64,000 nt of DNA from Usnea hakonensis (GCA_013423325.1 BLJB01000126.1:186001-250000), one strand, 5' to 3'. Shown: positions 1 to 11,568, numbered from the stretch's first letter. The notes: generated from the sequence alone by a model not told the origin. Numbers and translations are program-made.

Positions 1-63
1 TGTCAGTCCTTTGAAGGGTACCAGCTACTCGGTCATCCGCAGTCAGCCACTCAATATATCTCC

Positions 64-523
64 TTACAACTCTACCACCAGCTTTGTCGCACTCACACCG
101 GCCTTGGACTTCTTTAGTGCATCGTTAACATGCTCTAAACCCTTGCCGACGATGGTCGGCGGCGGGAGGCACTTCAGCTTTCCGCTCTGCAGCGCGGGCG
201 TCACGAAGTCCCGATAAGTGGGCGTCGCAACATCGTTGACAGCGAAGATCATGCCGGTCTTGACATTCGAGGGCACATTCTCAGCGGGAGGAGGGTGCAC
301 GCAGGCGAGGTGGCCACCACCCAGCTTCTCGATGATGTCGAGGTCGCGGGCGTACGTTTCGGGAGTGGAGATGGCATCGAAGATGCCGACGAAATCGGAG
401 TGGCTCGCATTTGCAGCTTCAACGACTTTCTTGACAACCGAAGAGTCCTTGTGATCAAACACTTGAGCAGCACCGCAGCGCTTGACCAAATCGTGGTTGT
501 GCGCACCGGCAATGGCGATGACG
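64..523 (-). pseudogene. 5'-truncated zinc-type alcohol dehydrogenase-like (MDR) oxidoreductase remnant
   Basis: Only the C-terminal half of an MDR-family reductase (ToxD/enoyl-reductase-like) is present. It contains the end of the NAD(P)-binding fold (VIAIAGAHNHDLVKRCGAAQVFDH, here split as VIAIAGAHNHDL and VKRCGAAQVFDH) and runs to a normal family C-terminus with the PALQSGKLKCLPP segment and a final SATKLVVEL. Reading upstream, a stop codon lies in frame just beyond position 533 and a possible acceptor sits near 524, but no catalytic N-terminal domain or glycine-rich nucleotide loop is found on this strand beyond it. That space is occupied by the oppositely oriented MFS gene starting at 547. 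I infer a 5'-truncated relic. The alternative is that the first exons lie beyond a very long intron crossing the MFS gene, which would be unusual for this genome. Confidence 0.6.
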
Positions 524-546
524 CTGATTCCATCCCATTCTCAACT

Positions 547-2306
547 ATGCAGTCACTGTTGCAGTATCGTAGTCTGCGACGGGAAGTTCAGGATGACATT
601 CTGCGCACCCAAAGGGCCAAGCGACCGGCCGCCTCCTTCATAGACGCATCGACAGTCAATCCCAACACGGCAACACAGACAGACGTCGAGGGGCAATCTG
701 AAAAATCGACACTATCCGTCGATCGTGCCCTCTTCCCTGGTGTGAAAGTGTTACCTACGGACGACAGCGAAGATGGCGTCATATTTGTCGTCAATTGGAA
801 AGAGAATGATTCTAGCAACCCCCAACATTGGCCACTAGCTAGGAAGTGGTTGGCTACGGTGACTTGCTGCGTCATCGGCATTGCTATGACGCTACCTACG
901 TCGGTCGAAGGACCAGCGCAAAATGCATTCGATGCATACTACCACGTAGGCCCTTTAGCTGGGTCCATGACTACTGGGATCTTCCTCATCGGCATCGGCG
1001 TGGGCTCATTATTCGCTGGACCTTTTTCCGAGACATTCGGGCGAAACGTCGTTTACCTCAGCGCTCTAGTTCTTGCCATGCTCTTCATCATGGCCAAAGC
1101 TCTCGCGCCCAACTACGGTGGCGCCATCGCCTTTCGCTTCTTGTGTGCTCTGTTCGCTGCTGCCCCAATGACAGTGGCGGGTGGTAATATCGGCGACGTC
1201 TGGCAGCCGCATCAGATTCCCTTCGGGCTCCCATTTGCCACATTCTGCGCCTATTCAGGCCCTATCCTAGGACCTGTGGTCGGCGCCTATACACCCGAGA
1301 TCGGCTTTGCATGGGCTGACTGGATCTCAATGCTCGTCATGGGCGCTACAATCATTGTTGTGCTCCTCGCTCAACCCGAGACGTATAGTCCTCTGCTTCT
1401 GGAATGGCGTGCGAAACACCTACGCGATCTGACGGGTGACAGCCGATATCGCACTGAGTATGCGTCCATAAGCTCGCTCGGCCCCCGGTTGTTAACCAAC
1501 TTGTACCGACCATTTGTCATGATCTGGACCGAGCCTATCATCCTTGTCTTTACCTTTTACCTGATATTGCTGTACTTTGTTCTCTTCACCTTCTTGAGTG
1601 GCTATGAAGCGATCTTTACTCGGACGTACGGCATCTCTACCAGCTTGACGTATATCCTCTGGGTCGCCATGTTACCCGGTGTATTCATAGCTATGGCGAT
1701 GATCCCATACGTGTACTATCTGACCAAAAAGTCCGCAGCCAAGTCCAAGGCAGAGGGGAAGTTGCTGCAGCCAGAGGTATCTCTGTACTGGGCCATGGCT
1801 GGTGCATCCATCCTCATGCCTATCTCACTCTTCTGGATGGCGTGGACGTGCTATGTATGTGAACGGAGCCTTAACTTTTACTTCTTTCCGGCGCTGACAT
1901 AAATGCCTCTAGCCCAGTATTAGCATCTGGTCGCCAATTATAGCCTCCAGCGTCTTCGGCTACGCCTTGGTCTGCATCTTCACCACGTAAGCAAGGCCTT
2001 AATTCTTGGCTACCTGAAGACACTGATAGCCGACAATTTCTCTTTTGGCGCAGGTCCTACCAGTATATTATTTTCATATACAAGCAGTACGCGGCCTCCG
2101 CCCTAGGCTTCATGACCTTTACGCGCTACGTTATCGCCGGCGTGCTGACGCCGGCCGCGGTCAAGATGTACGATAATCTGGGCCCGCACTGGTCTTTGAC
2201 GATCGTGGCCATCATCACTACCTTCATGGCGCCGGTGCCGTTTGTGCTGTATAAGTATGGTCACAGGGTTCGGGCCATGAGCAAGAACGCTCAGAACAAG
2301 GCCTGA
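547..2306 (+). CDS. MFS multidrug/polyamine transporter (DHA1 type)
   Basis: Major facilitator superfamily transporter of the fungal DHA1 group (PF07690), expected in the plasma membrane as a proton-driven drug or polyamine exporter. Exons 547-1854, 1913-1986 and 2054-2306 give 544 residues; donors GTATGT and GTAAGC and the phases agree. After a polar N-terminal tail of about 90 residues comes the family signature NPQHWPLARKW just before the first membrane helix, then TM2-3 with the loop GPFSETFGRN, an early-half segment GPILGPVVGAY, a long cytosolic loop after PETYSPLLL, and the second six helices. The last exon carries the usual FMTFTRYVIAG and MYDNLGPHWSLT segments, so the protein is full length. 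An in-frame reading exists further upstream, but the ATG at 547 fits family length. Substrate cannot be told from sequence. Confidence 0.85.
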
Positions 2307-2622
2307 GGTTGTGACAAGAAGCGGGAAGAAATGCGCTGTACAATTGCACGCTAAGACCTTTTGGTCAGGCACGTACCCTAATGATTCTTACTTGCCCGCA
2401 CGATCGTGTACTTCTCAGAACCCAACCACTTTCTGAGATCTCTTACCGTACGTCTTGAGCGGCCACTAAGTTTGATAATGTGGGTGGCGTTGATTCTAAA
2501 GTCTGACCTTCGAACTATAATAGGGATAGGAAAATCTGTGATTTTAATAAATTATAAAAGCTGTAGTAATGTGGAGTTAACCTTGCTCCTTTTCCAGGAC
2601 GGAAAAGGGGGACCTCCGATCC
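2307..2622. other. Intergenic, convergent 3' ends
   Basis: Short AT-rich stretch between the MFS gene and the oppositely oriented 767-residue gene. It presumably holds both polyadenylation regions; AATAAATTATAAAAG near 2547 is AT-rich enough for that role. No gene is seen. Confidence 0.6.
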
Positions 2623-4926
2623 TTACAAAAGAACAAGGCTGTGAGGGTGTTGATTACCTGGTTCCGAAAAAAGTTTACATGCACACAGCACGCAAATTTC
2701 GCTGTCTCTGACAAACATTTTTGGGCTCATGTTCTCCCAAAAGATTGTATTCCGGACCATGTCATCCAGCTGTAACCAACGAGCGGCGGGATTTTTTGTG
2801 ACATGGAATATCCATGTAGCCTCATCACTTTTTGTAGCTTCTGTGGCATGGGGTAAGAAACAGACTACGTACTCCGAACCCAAGACCTGCTGATCCCTCA
2901 AAGCCGTTGGCAGGATTCTGTCAACATCAGAGCCATTGATGGTGAAAACTTGGCCAGCTTCGAGGGATTCAAGGTTGGTTGTCTTGTCATCACAAGCGCA
3001 GGGCGGTAACCATATAGAATCCTTGCATAATTCCAACATTTCTCGAAAGCCCATGATATGGGTCTTCGCCTCTGTGCCTTTGAAGTTCCAGATGAATGTT
3101 TGTGTAGCAAGAAAAGCGTCATTATCACGAAAGCCAATCAATGAGCTCCCCCTTTTCGCTGTGCTTACACCGGAGAAAAAGTTTACAGCGCTAGTATTTG
3201 AAAGCCCGTCTGCTTTCAAGACCGTAGAGTCCGAATAGGAAAAGCTCAGTTCCGTTGGACCATCCAGGACTTTATCCTTCATAACTCTGTCTTTGGAAGC
3301 GTCTTCCACTGATGGAACACCAGCTAGCATTCGTAAATTGCATATCGATACATCAGACGGGTCAGTTGCATCTATAGCGTCAAAAAACATGCTCCAGCCG
3401 CAATCGCTTACAAATAAAGCTTGCTCAATAAAGGTATCTGAGTATCTTTGGCCCAGGAGATAATGCGCGAGGATCTCAAAAGACTGAGTAATGTTGGGAA
3501 ACTCCACGTCAAATAAACCTGAGATACTTGTCTCGGACTTGAGCCTTGTCTGGTGAACTTTGATGGAGAATGGCACGTTCGCACATTGCTCCAGATCCTG
3601 GTGTTGAACCCTTGATAAGGAGAGGAGCAACGGTACAAGCCCGGCACAGGCTTTCTGCAGTCTCTTAGACTTCGCCTGATTGCACTCTATCTCTTTCAAG
3701 ATCGTTTCATCGACTTCGTGTAGTCCCAAAAACATTCGAGCAGTCTCAATGATTTGGGATCTGCTCGGAAATCTCCTGGGAGTGCGGTTACAATGGACTT
3801 CATGGGTCTCCGGTAGGGGCATTCTGAACCAAGATGATCTTTTACATGAACAATCTCGATTTAATGAAGCAAGTGCTCCAGCTATCACCGAATGGCATGC
3901 ATGGATCATGTCGCGCGGTTGGACGTCGACCGCCTTCAAAGCAACCTGGCCGAAACTTAGGATTTTGGATCGTAGCTCGGGTCCAAACTTTGGATCTCGT
4001 TCACTGCTGCTTAGAGTGAAAAGAGGTTCATCTTGAGAAACTGGGATGATAAGTGAGACGCTCGATCTCATGGTCAAGGTTTCCTTAATCAACACATTGA
4101 AGGGCCCTTTGTCGAAGGTAACTTCGCGGTCCTCAATGCACACCTTTACGCTCAGGCTGAGAACATGAAAGCACCACACCACGAGAGTGCTGATTCCTGT
4201 TCCACATTCGATGTAGATCTGTCTTTCCTCAGGGAAGCGTTGCAAAGAATCTAAGGCTAGAAGCAGCGCTTGTAAAATCGGAAAAGAGAGTCCACGATCC
4301 TTGACACTATGTCTGTCAGCGTTTAAACAGGATGGTTTATTTCGTTTCCTTTTCTTCCTTAGAGCTGCCGGATGTGGATCTGCTTTCAAAAGCTTGTTTT
4401 GAATGGTCCTCTCAACGAGGTCGAATACTCCAGACCACTGAAAAGCTGCAGTCTCACGCTGGATTACTCGCATTGTGCCTAGCAACGAGGGATAGTCCGG
4501 TATTGCATTAGGATTGCCTTTGAAGTCCCTGACAATCCGCCCAATCGCTTCGACCATAGCATTGGCAAAGGGCTGGTGTTCGTGCACATAACACAAAAGC
4601 GACATCTGAACGATCATTGAAAATAGAGCTTTGTCCTTAAGTGCGTTCTGGACTGTTGGGCCGGCGCCAGACTCCAAAACAATCTCCAGATACCTCGAAA
4701 TGAGATTCCGCTCGGACTTTGCGACCGCTTGCCTGAAGTGGGTTTCAATGACTTCATCGATAACATTTTTGCCTAGAAAAGAGGCAAGCTTGACTTCTGT
4801 GAGCACATCAGAGCCAGCCTTGCGCACGGCATCCATAATTGCAAGGGAACTGATCGCAGAGACAGCTTCGGTAGCTGGGTTGAGGATATTGGTCAGCTCG
4901 AAACCGAGCTGGAATTGCGCGTCCAT
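2623..4926 (-). CDS. Orphan 767-residue fungal protein
   Basis: A single uninterrupted reading frame of 767 codons beginning MDAQFQLGFELTN. I do not recognise a family. There is no signal peptide and no clear membrane segment. The first 150 residues are helix-rich; a basic patch (LRKKRKRNKP, about residue 190) could be a nuclear localisation signal; the middle contains CSCKRSSW and the C-terminal third has PPCACDDK and ICVLCACKLF, cysteine clusters without a regular zinc-finger spacing. The length and lack of frame breaks argue for a real gene. The TOM22 gene diverges from it across about 390 bases. No intron is required, which is somewhat unusual here. Function unknown. Confidence 0.7.
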   Translation of the reverse strand: MDAQFQLGFELTNILNPATEAVSAISSLAIMDAVRKAGSDVLTEVKLASFLGKNVIDEVIETHFRQAVAKSERNLISRYLEIVLESGAGPTVQNALKDKALFSMIVQMSLLCYVHEHQPFANAMVEAIGRIVRDFKGNPNAIPDYPSLLGTMRVIQRETAAFQWSGVFDLVERTIQNKLLKADPHPAALRKKRKRNKPSCLNADRHSVKDRGLSFPILQALLLALDSLQRFPEERQIYIECGTGISTLVVWCFHVLSLSVKVCIEDREVTFDKGPFNVLIKETLTMRSSVSLIIPVSQDEPLFTLSSSERDPKFGPELRSKILSFGQVALKAVDVQPRDMIHACHSVIAGALASLNRDCSCKRSSWFRMPLPETHEVHCNRTPRRFPSRSQIIETARMFLGLHEVDETILKEIECNQAKSKRLQKACAGLVPLLLSLSRVQHQDLEQCANVPFSIKVHQTRLKSETSISGLFDVEFPNITQSFEILAHYLLGQRYSDTFIEQALFVSDCGWSMFFDAIDATDPSDVSICNLRMLAGVPSVEDASKDRVMKDKVLDGPTELSFSYSDSTVLKADGLSNTSAVNFFSGVSTAKRGSSLIGFRDNDAFLATQTFIWNFKGTEAKTHIMGFREMLELCKDSIWLPPCACDDKTTNLESLEAGQVFTINGSDVDRILPTALRDQQVLGSEYVVCFLPHATEATKSDEATWIFHVTKNPAARWLQLDDMVRNTIFWENMSPKMFVRDSEICVLCACKLFSEPGNQHPHSLVLL

Positions 4927-5314
4927 TGGTACCGGGGTCCTGAGAGACTATTCTCCCTATGTTGTCAATTGAGATAAGACTGTACGAGTAGAGTAGGATG
5001 GAGAGATGGTCGATAGATCCACTTCAATTCACGCTAAAAGCGGTCATCATCGGGAAAGCTAAACCTTAAGTGATCTAACGCCACTGCCGCTCTAAGGTAA
5101 GGTAGACCTCTGCGAAAATAATCATCACCCAAGCTTCAAGTACAACACCAATCACATTAATCTCTTCCATAATATCTTAACTAGCACTCAACTACCACTA
5201 GCACACCTCCTCAATCTTCAAACCATCACCCTCTCTTAAGACATCCTTTCCAACCCCCAGCGCCCTCCGTAAAAACACCAAGAACAAAAACCCAAACCCT
5301 CCCCCCAAGCAACA
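4927..5314. promoter_or_regulatory. Divergent promoter region of orphan gene and TOM22
   Basis: About 390 bases lie between the start codons of the leftward orphan gene and the rightward TOM22 gene. The TOM22 side is a CA/CT-rich, pyrimidine-biased 5' leader typical of ascomycete housekeeping genes. No TATA box is evident. Confidence 0.5.
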
Positions 5315-6034
5315 ATGGTCCAACTAGAAGAAGTTGAAGACGCCGAGCTCGACCAAGCCCAACCCGGTCCCGTCGGCGACGACTATGACTCCGACGACTT
5401 CGTCGACACAGGTACGTCGATAAAATTTTAGCTACAATCGCACAATGCTCTGAAGAAAAAACCTCGCTCTGGCCCCTCTGAATACCCCAGTGCAAAAAGA
5501 ACAATGGCAACTCAAGTTACCCACCGTTTACCTACCTGTCTATGTGTTTGATCGTTTGGTTGTTTATTTGTTTGCGTGTCCTGCAGCTAACGCAAACCCC
5601 ACACCAGATTCCGAGCTCTCAGACGACGAAATCATCTCCGCGAGCCCGGCCTCCGAATCACTCACAGACCGGTCCGTTCCCCTTCCATTTGCCCCCCCCC
5701 AATCCCTCCCCTATACCGCCCCCCAAACCAACCACCCTAACATCCCCCCAGCGTCCTCGCCCTCCGCGACATTCTCCCCCCCCGCTACCGACGCTTCCTC
5801 ACAACCACCCTCCGCCGTACCTTTTCCCTCACAAAAACGGGCGCCTGGTGGGGCGGCAAGGGGCTCTGGGTGCTGACGACGGGGGCCGTGATGATGAGCG
5901 TGCCGTTTGCGGTGTGCATGGTCGAGGAGCAGCAGATTGTGGAGCAGGAGCGGGAGATGAAGGCGCAGGAGGGGGCGAGGGAGGTGTTGGTTCCTGGGAG
6001 TGGGGGGGCGATTGCGGGCGGGAGTGGGTTGTAG
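5315..6034 (+). CDS. TOM22: Mitochondrial import receptor subunit TOM22
   Basis: Central receptor of the TOM translocase in the mitochondrial outer membrane; its acidic cytosolic face binds presequences and passes them to the pore. Exons 5315-5411, 5608-5671 and 5752-6034 give 147 residues. The N-terminus is strongly acidic (EEVEDAELDQ, DDYDSDDFVDTDSE), followed by the family core DRVLALRDILPPRYR, the segment SLTKTGAWWGGKGLW and one membrane span (VLTTGAVMMSVPFAV), then a short intermembrane-space tail. Start: first ATG in an AACAATGG context. Intron 1 has two in-frame acceptors 21 bases apart (exon start 5587 or 5608). I chose 5608 because CTAAC at 5587-5591 looks like the branch point and DTDSE matches the family. 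The C-terminal tail is glycine-rich. Confidence 0.9.
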
Positions 6035-6564
6035 GTGGTGATGGGGTCTGGGTATGGATTGTGGGATTGAGGGTGTGAGCGGATTGGGGCTAAGGGGGAG
6101 GGAGGGCGATTGCGGTCGGTGTAAGATATCTCTGCTCTTGCATGTATACAGCGTGAACAGGGGTCGTTGTACATTGCGACTGGCTCGTGAAGCTTTTCAT
6201 GATATGAACATCACTTCTATGTTATCCACTTGATCCAAATCTACGTGAGACACATGCTGCTAATAAATTTGGGCCCGCGACCGGCCTAGCATCGTGCTAG
6301 CTGTGTATTCTAGTTCAAACCCTTCCATGACGACCTAAGATATCCAAGCCGCTCCAACGTCGGTGACTGCCTCTGAAAGTGTAACACATATTCGGAAGCT
6401 GATGAGCTGCCATGTATCCAACCAGATCCGCTCTGTACCATGTGACAAGTCCATGGTCGCACTGAATCTCTTCGTGAAAAATCGGCGCAACTTCATCGCC
6501 ACAGAAAAGGCAAAAGCAGAATGAAAGAACCCATCTTCGCTATCAATGTCGATTCGAGAACCTC
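6035..6564. other. Intergenic, convergent 3' ends
   Basis: About 530 bases between the ends of TOM22 and the DUF4211 gene. The first 80 bases are strikingly G-rich, continuing the G-rich end of TOM22. Nothing else is recognisable. Confidence 0.6.
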
Positions 6565-8649
6565 TCAGGCTGTCAAGGGATCAATGTCGAAGTCCGGGAT
6601 CATTCTGAAGCGGGTTGGACGTACCTTGGCATCTCTCGCAGCCGCGAGATTCTCTTTGAACTGCTTATAGAGCATCTTCATCACACCCGTATCCTCCATG
6701 CCATCCACAATCTTATTCGTGGCCTTTTGCCGCTTTTTCTGCCGCAGATTGTCTCGCTCGACGATTTTCGCAGGAGACAGATGACCTTCGGCTGCTAGCC
6801 ATGCAAGGACACTCTGATTGAGTGCGTGACGCCAGTGATGCAGAGCATGAGCCATTTCGGCATTGGCGCAGCAGAATCTAGACTGCGTCAGCTACGATGA
6901 GAATCCCTAGATGGATGTGGTATTCGAACCTGCCAACGAAGAAGGATTGTCCCTCTTGGGTACTGCTACTTTCCTCACCCTCAGTGTCGTCTGTATCATC
7001 GTCTTCGTCCTCGCGCTCGATTGTTTCTAGCGTAGCACGGTTGTAGGCCTTACCAGAAAACGTGATTTTGTGCTTGGGAGGATGGTTACTCCTCCGGCAC
7101 GCATCACACTTGTGCTCCAGCATTGTTGGCACATCTAATCTAGACAGATCGGGACATGCTTTCAGCGCCTTGATGAACTCTTCACCCCAGACAGAGGACG
7201 AAAATTTAGACCCGGCGAATTGTTCAACCTCTTTATCCAGTTTTCTGTGAGCAAGCTCGTACATCTCATCATAGCGATCAAATGCCGGATCCAATTTATT
7301 ATGGACCATCCATTCGATCTCCGTTTTGAAGTGTTCAAAAGGCTTCTTGTTGGCATGGTATGTGAACTCTAGGGGCACACCTGCAACACCGAGGTCGACT
7401 CCTATTTTGTCGTCATCGTCATCTACAAAGTCGTCCTCGTAGTGGTCCAGGTTGCCTCCTCTGCGCATCGCGTGATGGATGGGCTCTGGCCCTGAAACCT
7501 CAGCGTCATCGTTCTCGTAGTTGTCGCTCTGCTCATCATGCTCATCCTCTTCTTCAAACTCCTCTCTTTCAGACTCCTCTCTAATACCCGCTCGGCGTCG
7601 CCTTAATTCTTCAAGTTTCTGCTGTCTCTTGCTCCGTTCAGATACAATGGGGCCATCTCTAGTGCGGGTGCTGCGCAACGGTGTACCTGTCTCTTGAAGA
7701 TCCTCCAACTCTCCCTGCAAATCATCCGTAGACTCCTCTTCTTCATTGTCGAATTCTTCATTTGGTAAATGGATTTGTGCTATATTTCTTCGTTTCCGGG
7801 CTGGTGTGACAACCACATCCTCACTTGAGCTATCTTCACTCCCATCTGATATCACAATCGTGTTTGCTCTTTTCTTCGCCCTCCTCACACCTGGCTGCCC
7901 AGCTTCTTTGCCACTAGCACCATTCGTAGGTTGTGTTGAGTGTGGTGAGACTGAATTACTTTGCTGTACTTTCCTTGCCGATGCTTCGCTGTCGGTCTCG
8001 AACGGGGAAGTGCCAGCTTGGGTAGATCCGCGAAAAAGCCTTACTCGCTTCACCGGCGTAATGTGTTCCTGGGGTATCTGCAGCTGTAGGCTATCATCAC
8101 TGCTCGGCGTTATTGGCGCTGGCCTGTTCCTTCTAGCACTACGAACAGGCATGTCATCATCTTCACTACTAACACCTCCGGATGACCGATCATCGTCTCC
8201 CGTAGTAACATTGGCACCGAGTATTGGCTGCATCGATTTACTGCCAGTGTTCTGCCTGAACCGATTCCGGGACTGTGCCTTTTTGTCCTTTGGTTCAGTG
8301 ACTAGAGATTCTTCAGTCTCTGATTAAGAGCGTGGTCTTAGGTGTGTTTACTTTGCTCATCATTTACTTCTAGCTGTGATGATGCAGCTGGGGTAGGCAG
8401 CTGATTCAAACTCTTTTTCGGCGATTCAATCAAGATCAATGGCCGACTGAACGGAGATCCGAGAGGAGAAGAGCCTCCGACTCTGCGCTTTTTCGTTGGA
8501 CTTGAAAATTCGTCATTATACCGAACAGATGCAACTCGCTGTTGGATTTGTTCTGGGTACTGTGAAGCAGCGGGCGACGAGGATGGGAGTGGCGTAAAGC
8601 TCAGTTGAGTCTGTCGCTTCTTCCGAGTTGATTTGCGTAGTTGAGACAT
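6565..8649 (-). CDS. DUF4211-domain nuclear protein
   Basis: Fungal nuclear-type protein with a C-terminal DUF4211 domain (PF13926). Exons in transcript order are 8649-8368, 8317-6930 and 6877-6565, 660 residues; all phases close. The first 420 residues are disordered and low-complexity: an N-terminal KSTRKKRQTQLSFTPLP segment, basic patches (ARKRRN, RSKRQQKLEELRRRR) and long acidic runs (EEFEEEDEHDEQ, YEDDFVDDDDDK). DUF4211 follows, with FTYHANKKPFEHFKTEIEW, the pair CDACRRSNHPPK that looks metal-binding, and after the last intron RFCCANAEMAHALHHW. The start at 8649 is the first ATG. The first intron could use nearby alternative sites; the one given is 50 bases long with acceptor CAGAG. The acidic/basic layout suggests a chromatin role, an inference only. 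Confidence 0.85.
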
Positions 8650-9084
8650 GGCTACCAACTTGAGAGCAATAGGCCTTGAGTGCCTGAATCAGCGGACGGA
8701 TGAGCGCCAAGTGATTGCTTCAGTCAGGATCATGGATCGCATAAGGTACAGAAATATGAATGAACGAATGAGCAAAGGTGCAAGTGAGGTGAAGTGTGGA
8801 ATGACGCGCTTCTTTGAAATCGCGTCTGCCAAGACTAAAGCCCTAGCTTCGAAGCCCTAAGTGTCTTGTTTCGGGATGAAATGCTTCGACATGAATATTT
8901 AGCCATCATGATAGGATGACGACCAGAAAGAATGGTCAAAACGTGATTAGAAAGATTACTATAAAGAATATCAATTCGCTGTGACTTTGCCATGGTCTAC
9001 GCTGCTTCCCATGACTTCATAGCTGCAGTCGAAATCTATGTCTACAAGTGCATCAACACCAGATCAACTGTACCCCAATGCCCG
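8650..9084. other. Intergenic region upstream of DUF4211 gene
   Basis: About 435 bases holding the promoter of the DUF4211 gene and the 3' end of the PPPDE-thioredoxin gene (both leftward). No gene or strong motif seen. Confidence 0.55.
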
Positions 9085-11008
9085 TCACATGATTTGCTCT
9101 ACCTCCTTCGCCAGTTCTTTGAGATCGGGAAAAGCCCCCTTCGCCTCCGTAATGATATCCTTTGCTCCTACAGCTTCGCAAAGGTCGTCGACCTCACCAC
9201 CTTTAGCTGTCATATACTTCAAAAGACCAACAGCAATAAATAGCCCTCGCATTCCGTCCTTACTCTCTCTTTCTCGGCCTATCGCCTCAAGCAAACTAGC
9301 TATCAATTCCACCTGGCTACTCTCGGGTAAGAAATCAGCATTACCGTGAATGCGTTGTTGATGATTTGAAGCAGCCATGTTGAATGCTAGGGATGATGCT
9401 GCAACCCGTACAGGAGGATGCTCGTTGTCCAAAAGGGATGATATGACAAGTTGAAATAGAGGCGCTGAGTAGGATGGCGCCAAGAAGAGCTTTATGGGGA
9501 AAAGCTGTGACGTAAACAAATTGCATGCCATGTGCAAGGTCACTATTCGGAGTTGATATGGGCATTTTGTGTCCAGACGATTGACAGTATTTACGATTCC
9601 AAACACTGTTTCAGAGGCATCTTCAGCATAGTAGCCACTCACCCGAGGATCCACGAGGGCTAGGCGGAAGAGATCGACGATGGGGAAAAGGCTCTCTGGT
9701 GGTAAGGTTTGGAACGATTTGGATATAAAGGCGGTCACAGCAGGAAGATTGGGCAGTGGAGCATCCACAGCACCAGACTGCTTTCGAGTTGTGACAAAAT
9801 CTTTCAGAGCGCTAATAGCGGAATCAGTCCCATCGGTTCCCATTTTAGCGATGAGCTTCTCGATTGGTGGTATTTTAGTGTAAGTAATGGGAGCCTTGTG
9901 CAGACGCTGCAAGGTTGGTAATCGAAGGAGGGTATGTGGATGCGGAGGATGCGCCATTTGTATCAGCAGTCGGACATTTCCACGGAGCTGCGCTTCGTTT
10001 GCGCCCGACCACTCGCTCTCTTTCTCTCCTTTGACGAAAGTCATGAACGTGGGTGTGGCGCGGACTTGATATCTTGCGCCGATCTCATATGCTTCAGTGA
10101 GATCGACTTTAATGAGCACAGCTTTGTTGCCAGCTTCCGCCGCGAGTTCATCGTAAGCTGGGTAGACGATCTTGCAGGGTGGGCAAGTGGCGGAGGTGAA
10201 GAAGATGACTGCGCAGGAATCCTTGGCCGAGGCCAGCAATTCATTCAACTGCTTTAAACCAGTAGGCTTGTAGACCACGCCAGGAATCTCCTCCTTCTTT
10301 TGCGATATGCTCATGCTTGTTTGCTGGCGAGACGAGAGCCCAGTGGGAATCGATGGCGGATGTGCTGCGGCTTGAGGAATATTATTTGGTGGCACTGGAG
10401 CCTGTGTGACACCACGCATGGCATTATCGAGCTGAGGCTTTATCATCTGGCCGAAAGGCGTATTCAGAACCGTCTGTGGCAGTGAGGTGATGTGGTCCGG
10501 AATACCTTTGCCGACCAAGAACATCGCGAAATCGTTCGTAAAATTGTTGCAATTATGAAGGAATAGGTCGTAGGACTGATAATACCATTAGCAATTCTCC
10601 TCGACTATTACCATCGACCAACAGCTTACCTCCATCGTATATATTTCTTTGAGCGACTCGAGATACTCCAGAATCACTTCCAGAGGCAGTTGGGTTGTAC
10701 CCATTGGAATGACTTCCATAGGATTTCCATGATGAGTCCTTCCTGGGTATGATGTCTGTACACCTGCGCCGAAGAAATATTCTATCCCACCAAAGACGAG
10801 AGCTGTGTGGTAAACGGCATCAATCTGTATGCCAAGAAGCTGGCCAGACATCTGTAGAAATCAGTTTCACATCCACAATCTTCGGCATTCTGTGAGGAAG
10901 ACCTGTCTGGCGAGTCCCTACCGATCAAAGGTTAGCCAAATAAGTCAAGGCGAACCCACAAGAGAGGACCACCTTGGAGAGATCGTAAACATACAATTCG
11001 ACATCCAT
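9085..11008 (-). CDS. PPPDE peptidase - thioredoxin - PUL domain protein
   Basis: Three-domain fungal protein: an N-terminal PPPDE (DeSI-type deSUMOylating/deubiquitinating) cysteine peptidase, a thioredoxin domain and a C-terminal PUL domain (the Cdc48/p97-binding module of PLAP/Doa1/Ufd3). Exons in transcript order 11008-10973, 10917-10903, 10851-10630 and 10575-9085 give 587 residues. The catalytic pair is visible: His in VYHTALVFGG and Cys in FLHNCNNFTNDF, about residues 38 and 112. Thioredoxin carries the redox motif CPPC within FTSATCPPCKIVYPAY. The PUL part starts near residue 290 and includes LVDPRVSGYY and NMAASNHQQR. Exon 2 is only 15 bases (GLARQ) and exon 1 only 12 codons, but both are needed to build the family N-terminus MDVELYVYDLSK. 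Likely a cytosolic ubiquitin/SUMO-pathway factor linked to Cdc48. Confidence 0.9.
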
Positions 11009-11568
11009 ACTGGCTGGTCGAGCAAAGAAGCCTTCACTCGTGACACAAGGATATGATGCACAGCTCAAGAATTTTGAAGGGTATCGACTTGGGAATTTCC
11101 GCTTAGGAGTTTGGAGTAGGAGAGGAGAGGCGAGGCTGGAAGCCCTATGTTATAACAAGATCTCTTTGGTGGCTCAGCATGACGCGAAATTCGTTGCCTA
11201 AGTAAGACAGCGGCAATTAAAACGGGCCGCCGTAGTGATTACCTAATCTTTGTTACTGTTAGGTTCGAGGGGTTCACCGGAGAAAACCGAAAAGAAACCA
11301 TCATCAGTGCAGACTATTTCGGAGGCTGTTAGCTGCAGAGCTTGCATGATTGAGAATACTATTTTGGGCTTCAGACTGCCGCAAATTAGAAGGACACCCT
11401 CCCAATGCCATCCATCATCTTCTTCATCATCTTGAACTCGTCACTTACTCCTGCACTTCTAAATCTCCTTGAATACGTCAATCTTGCTCGAGATCCTAAT
11501 CCAAGTCCTTGCATGCATCCGTATGAGTTTGTTCCGCCCCTTGGTCTTCATTTTCTGTCCCATTCTCC
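11009..11568. other. Intergenic region
   Basis: About 560 bases with the promoter of the PPPDE gene and the 3' flank of the frameshifted gene to the right. A CATCATCTTCTTCATCATC pyrimidine-rich stretch lies near 11407-11430. No gene is recognised. Confidence 0.55.

Noticed and set aside
5226..5510. Minus-strand frame overlapping TOM22 exon 1
   Set aside because: Shadow of the TOM22 coding region and its leader; Arg-rich low-complexity translation.
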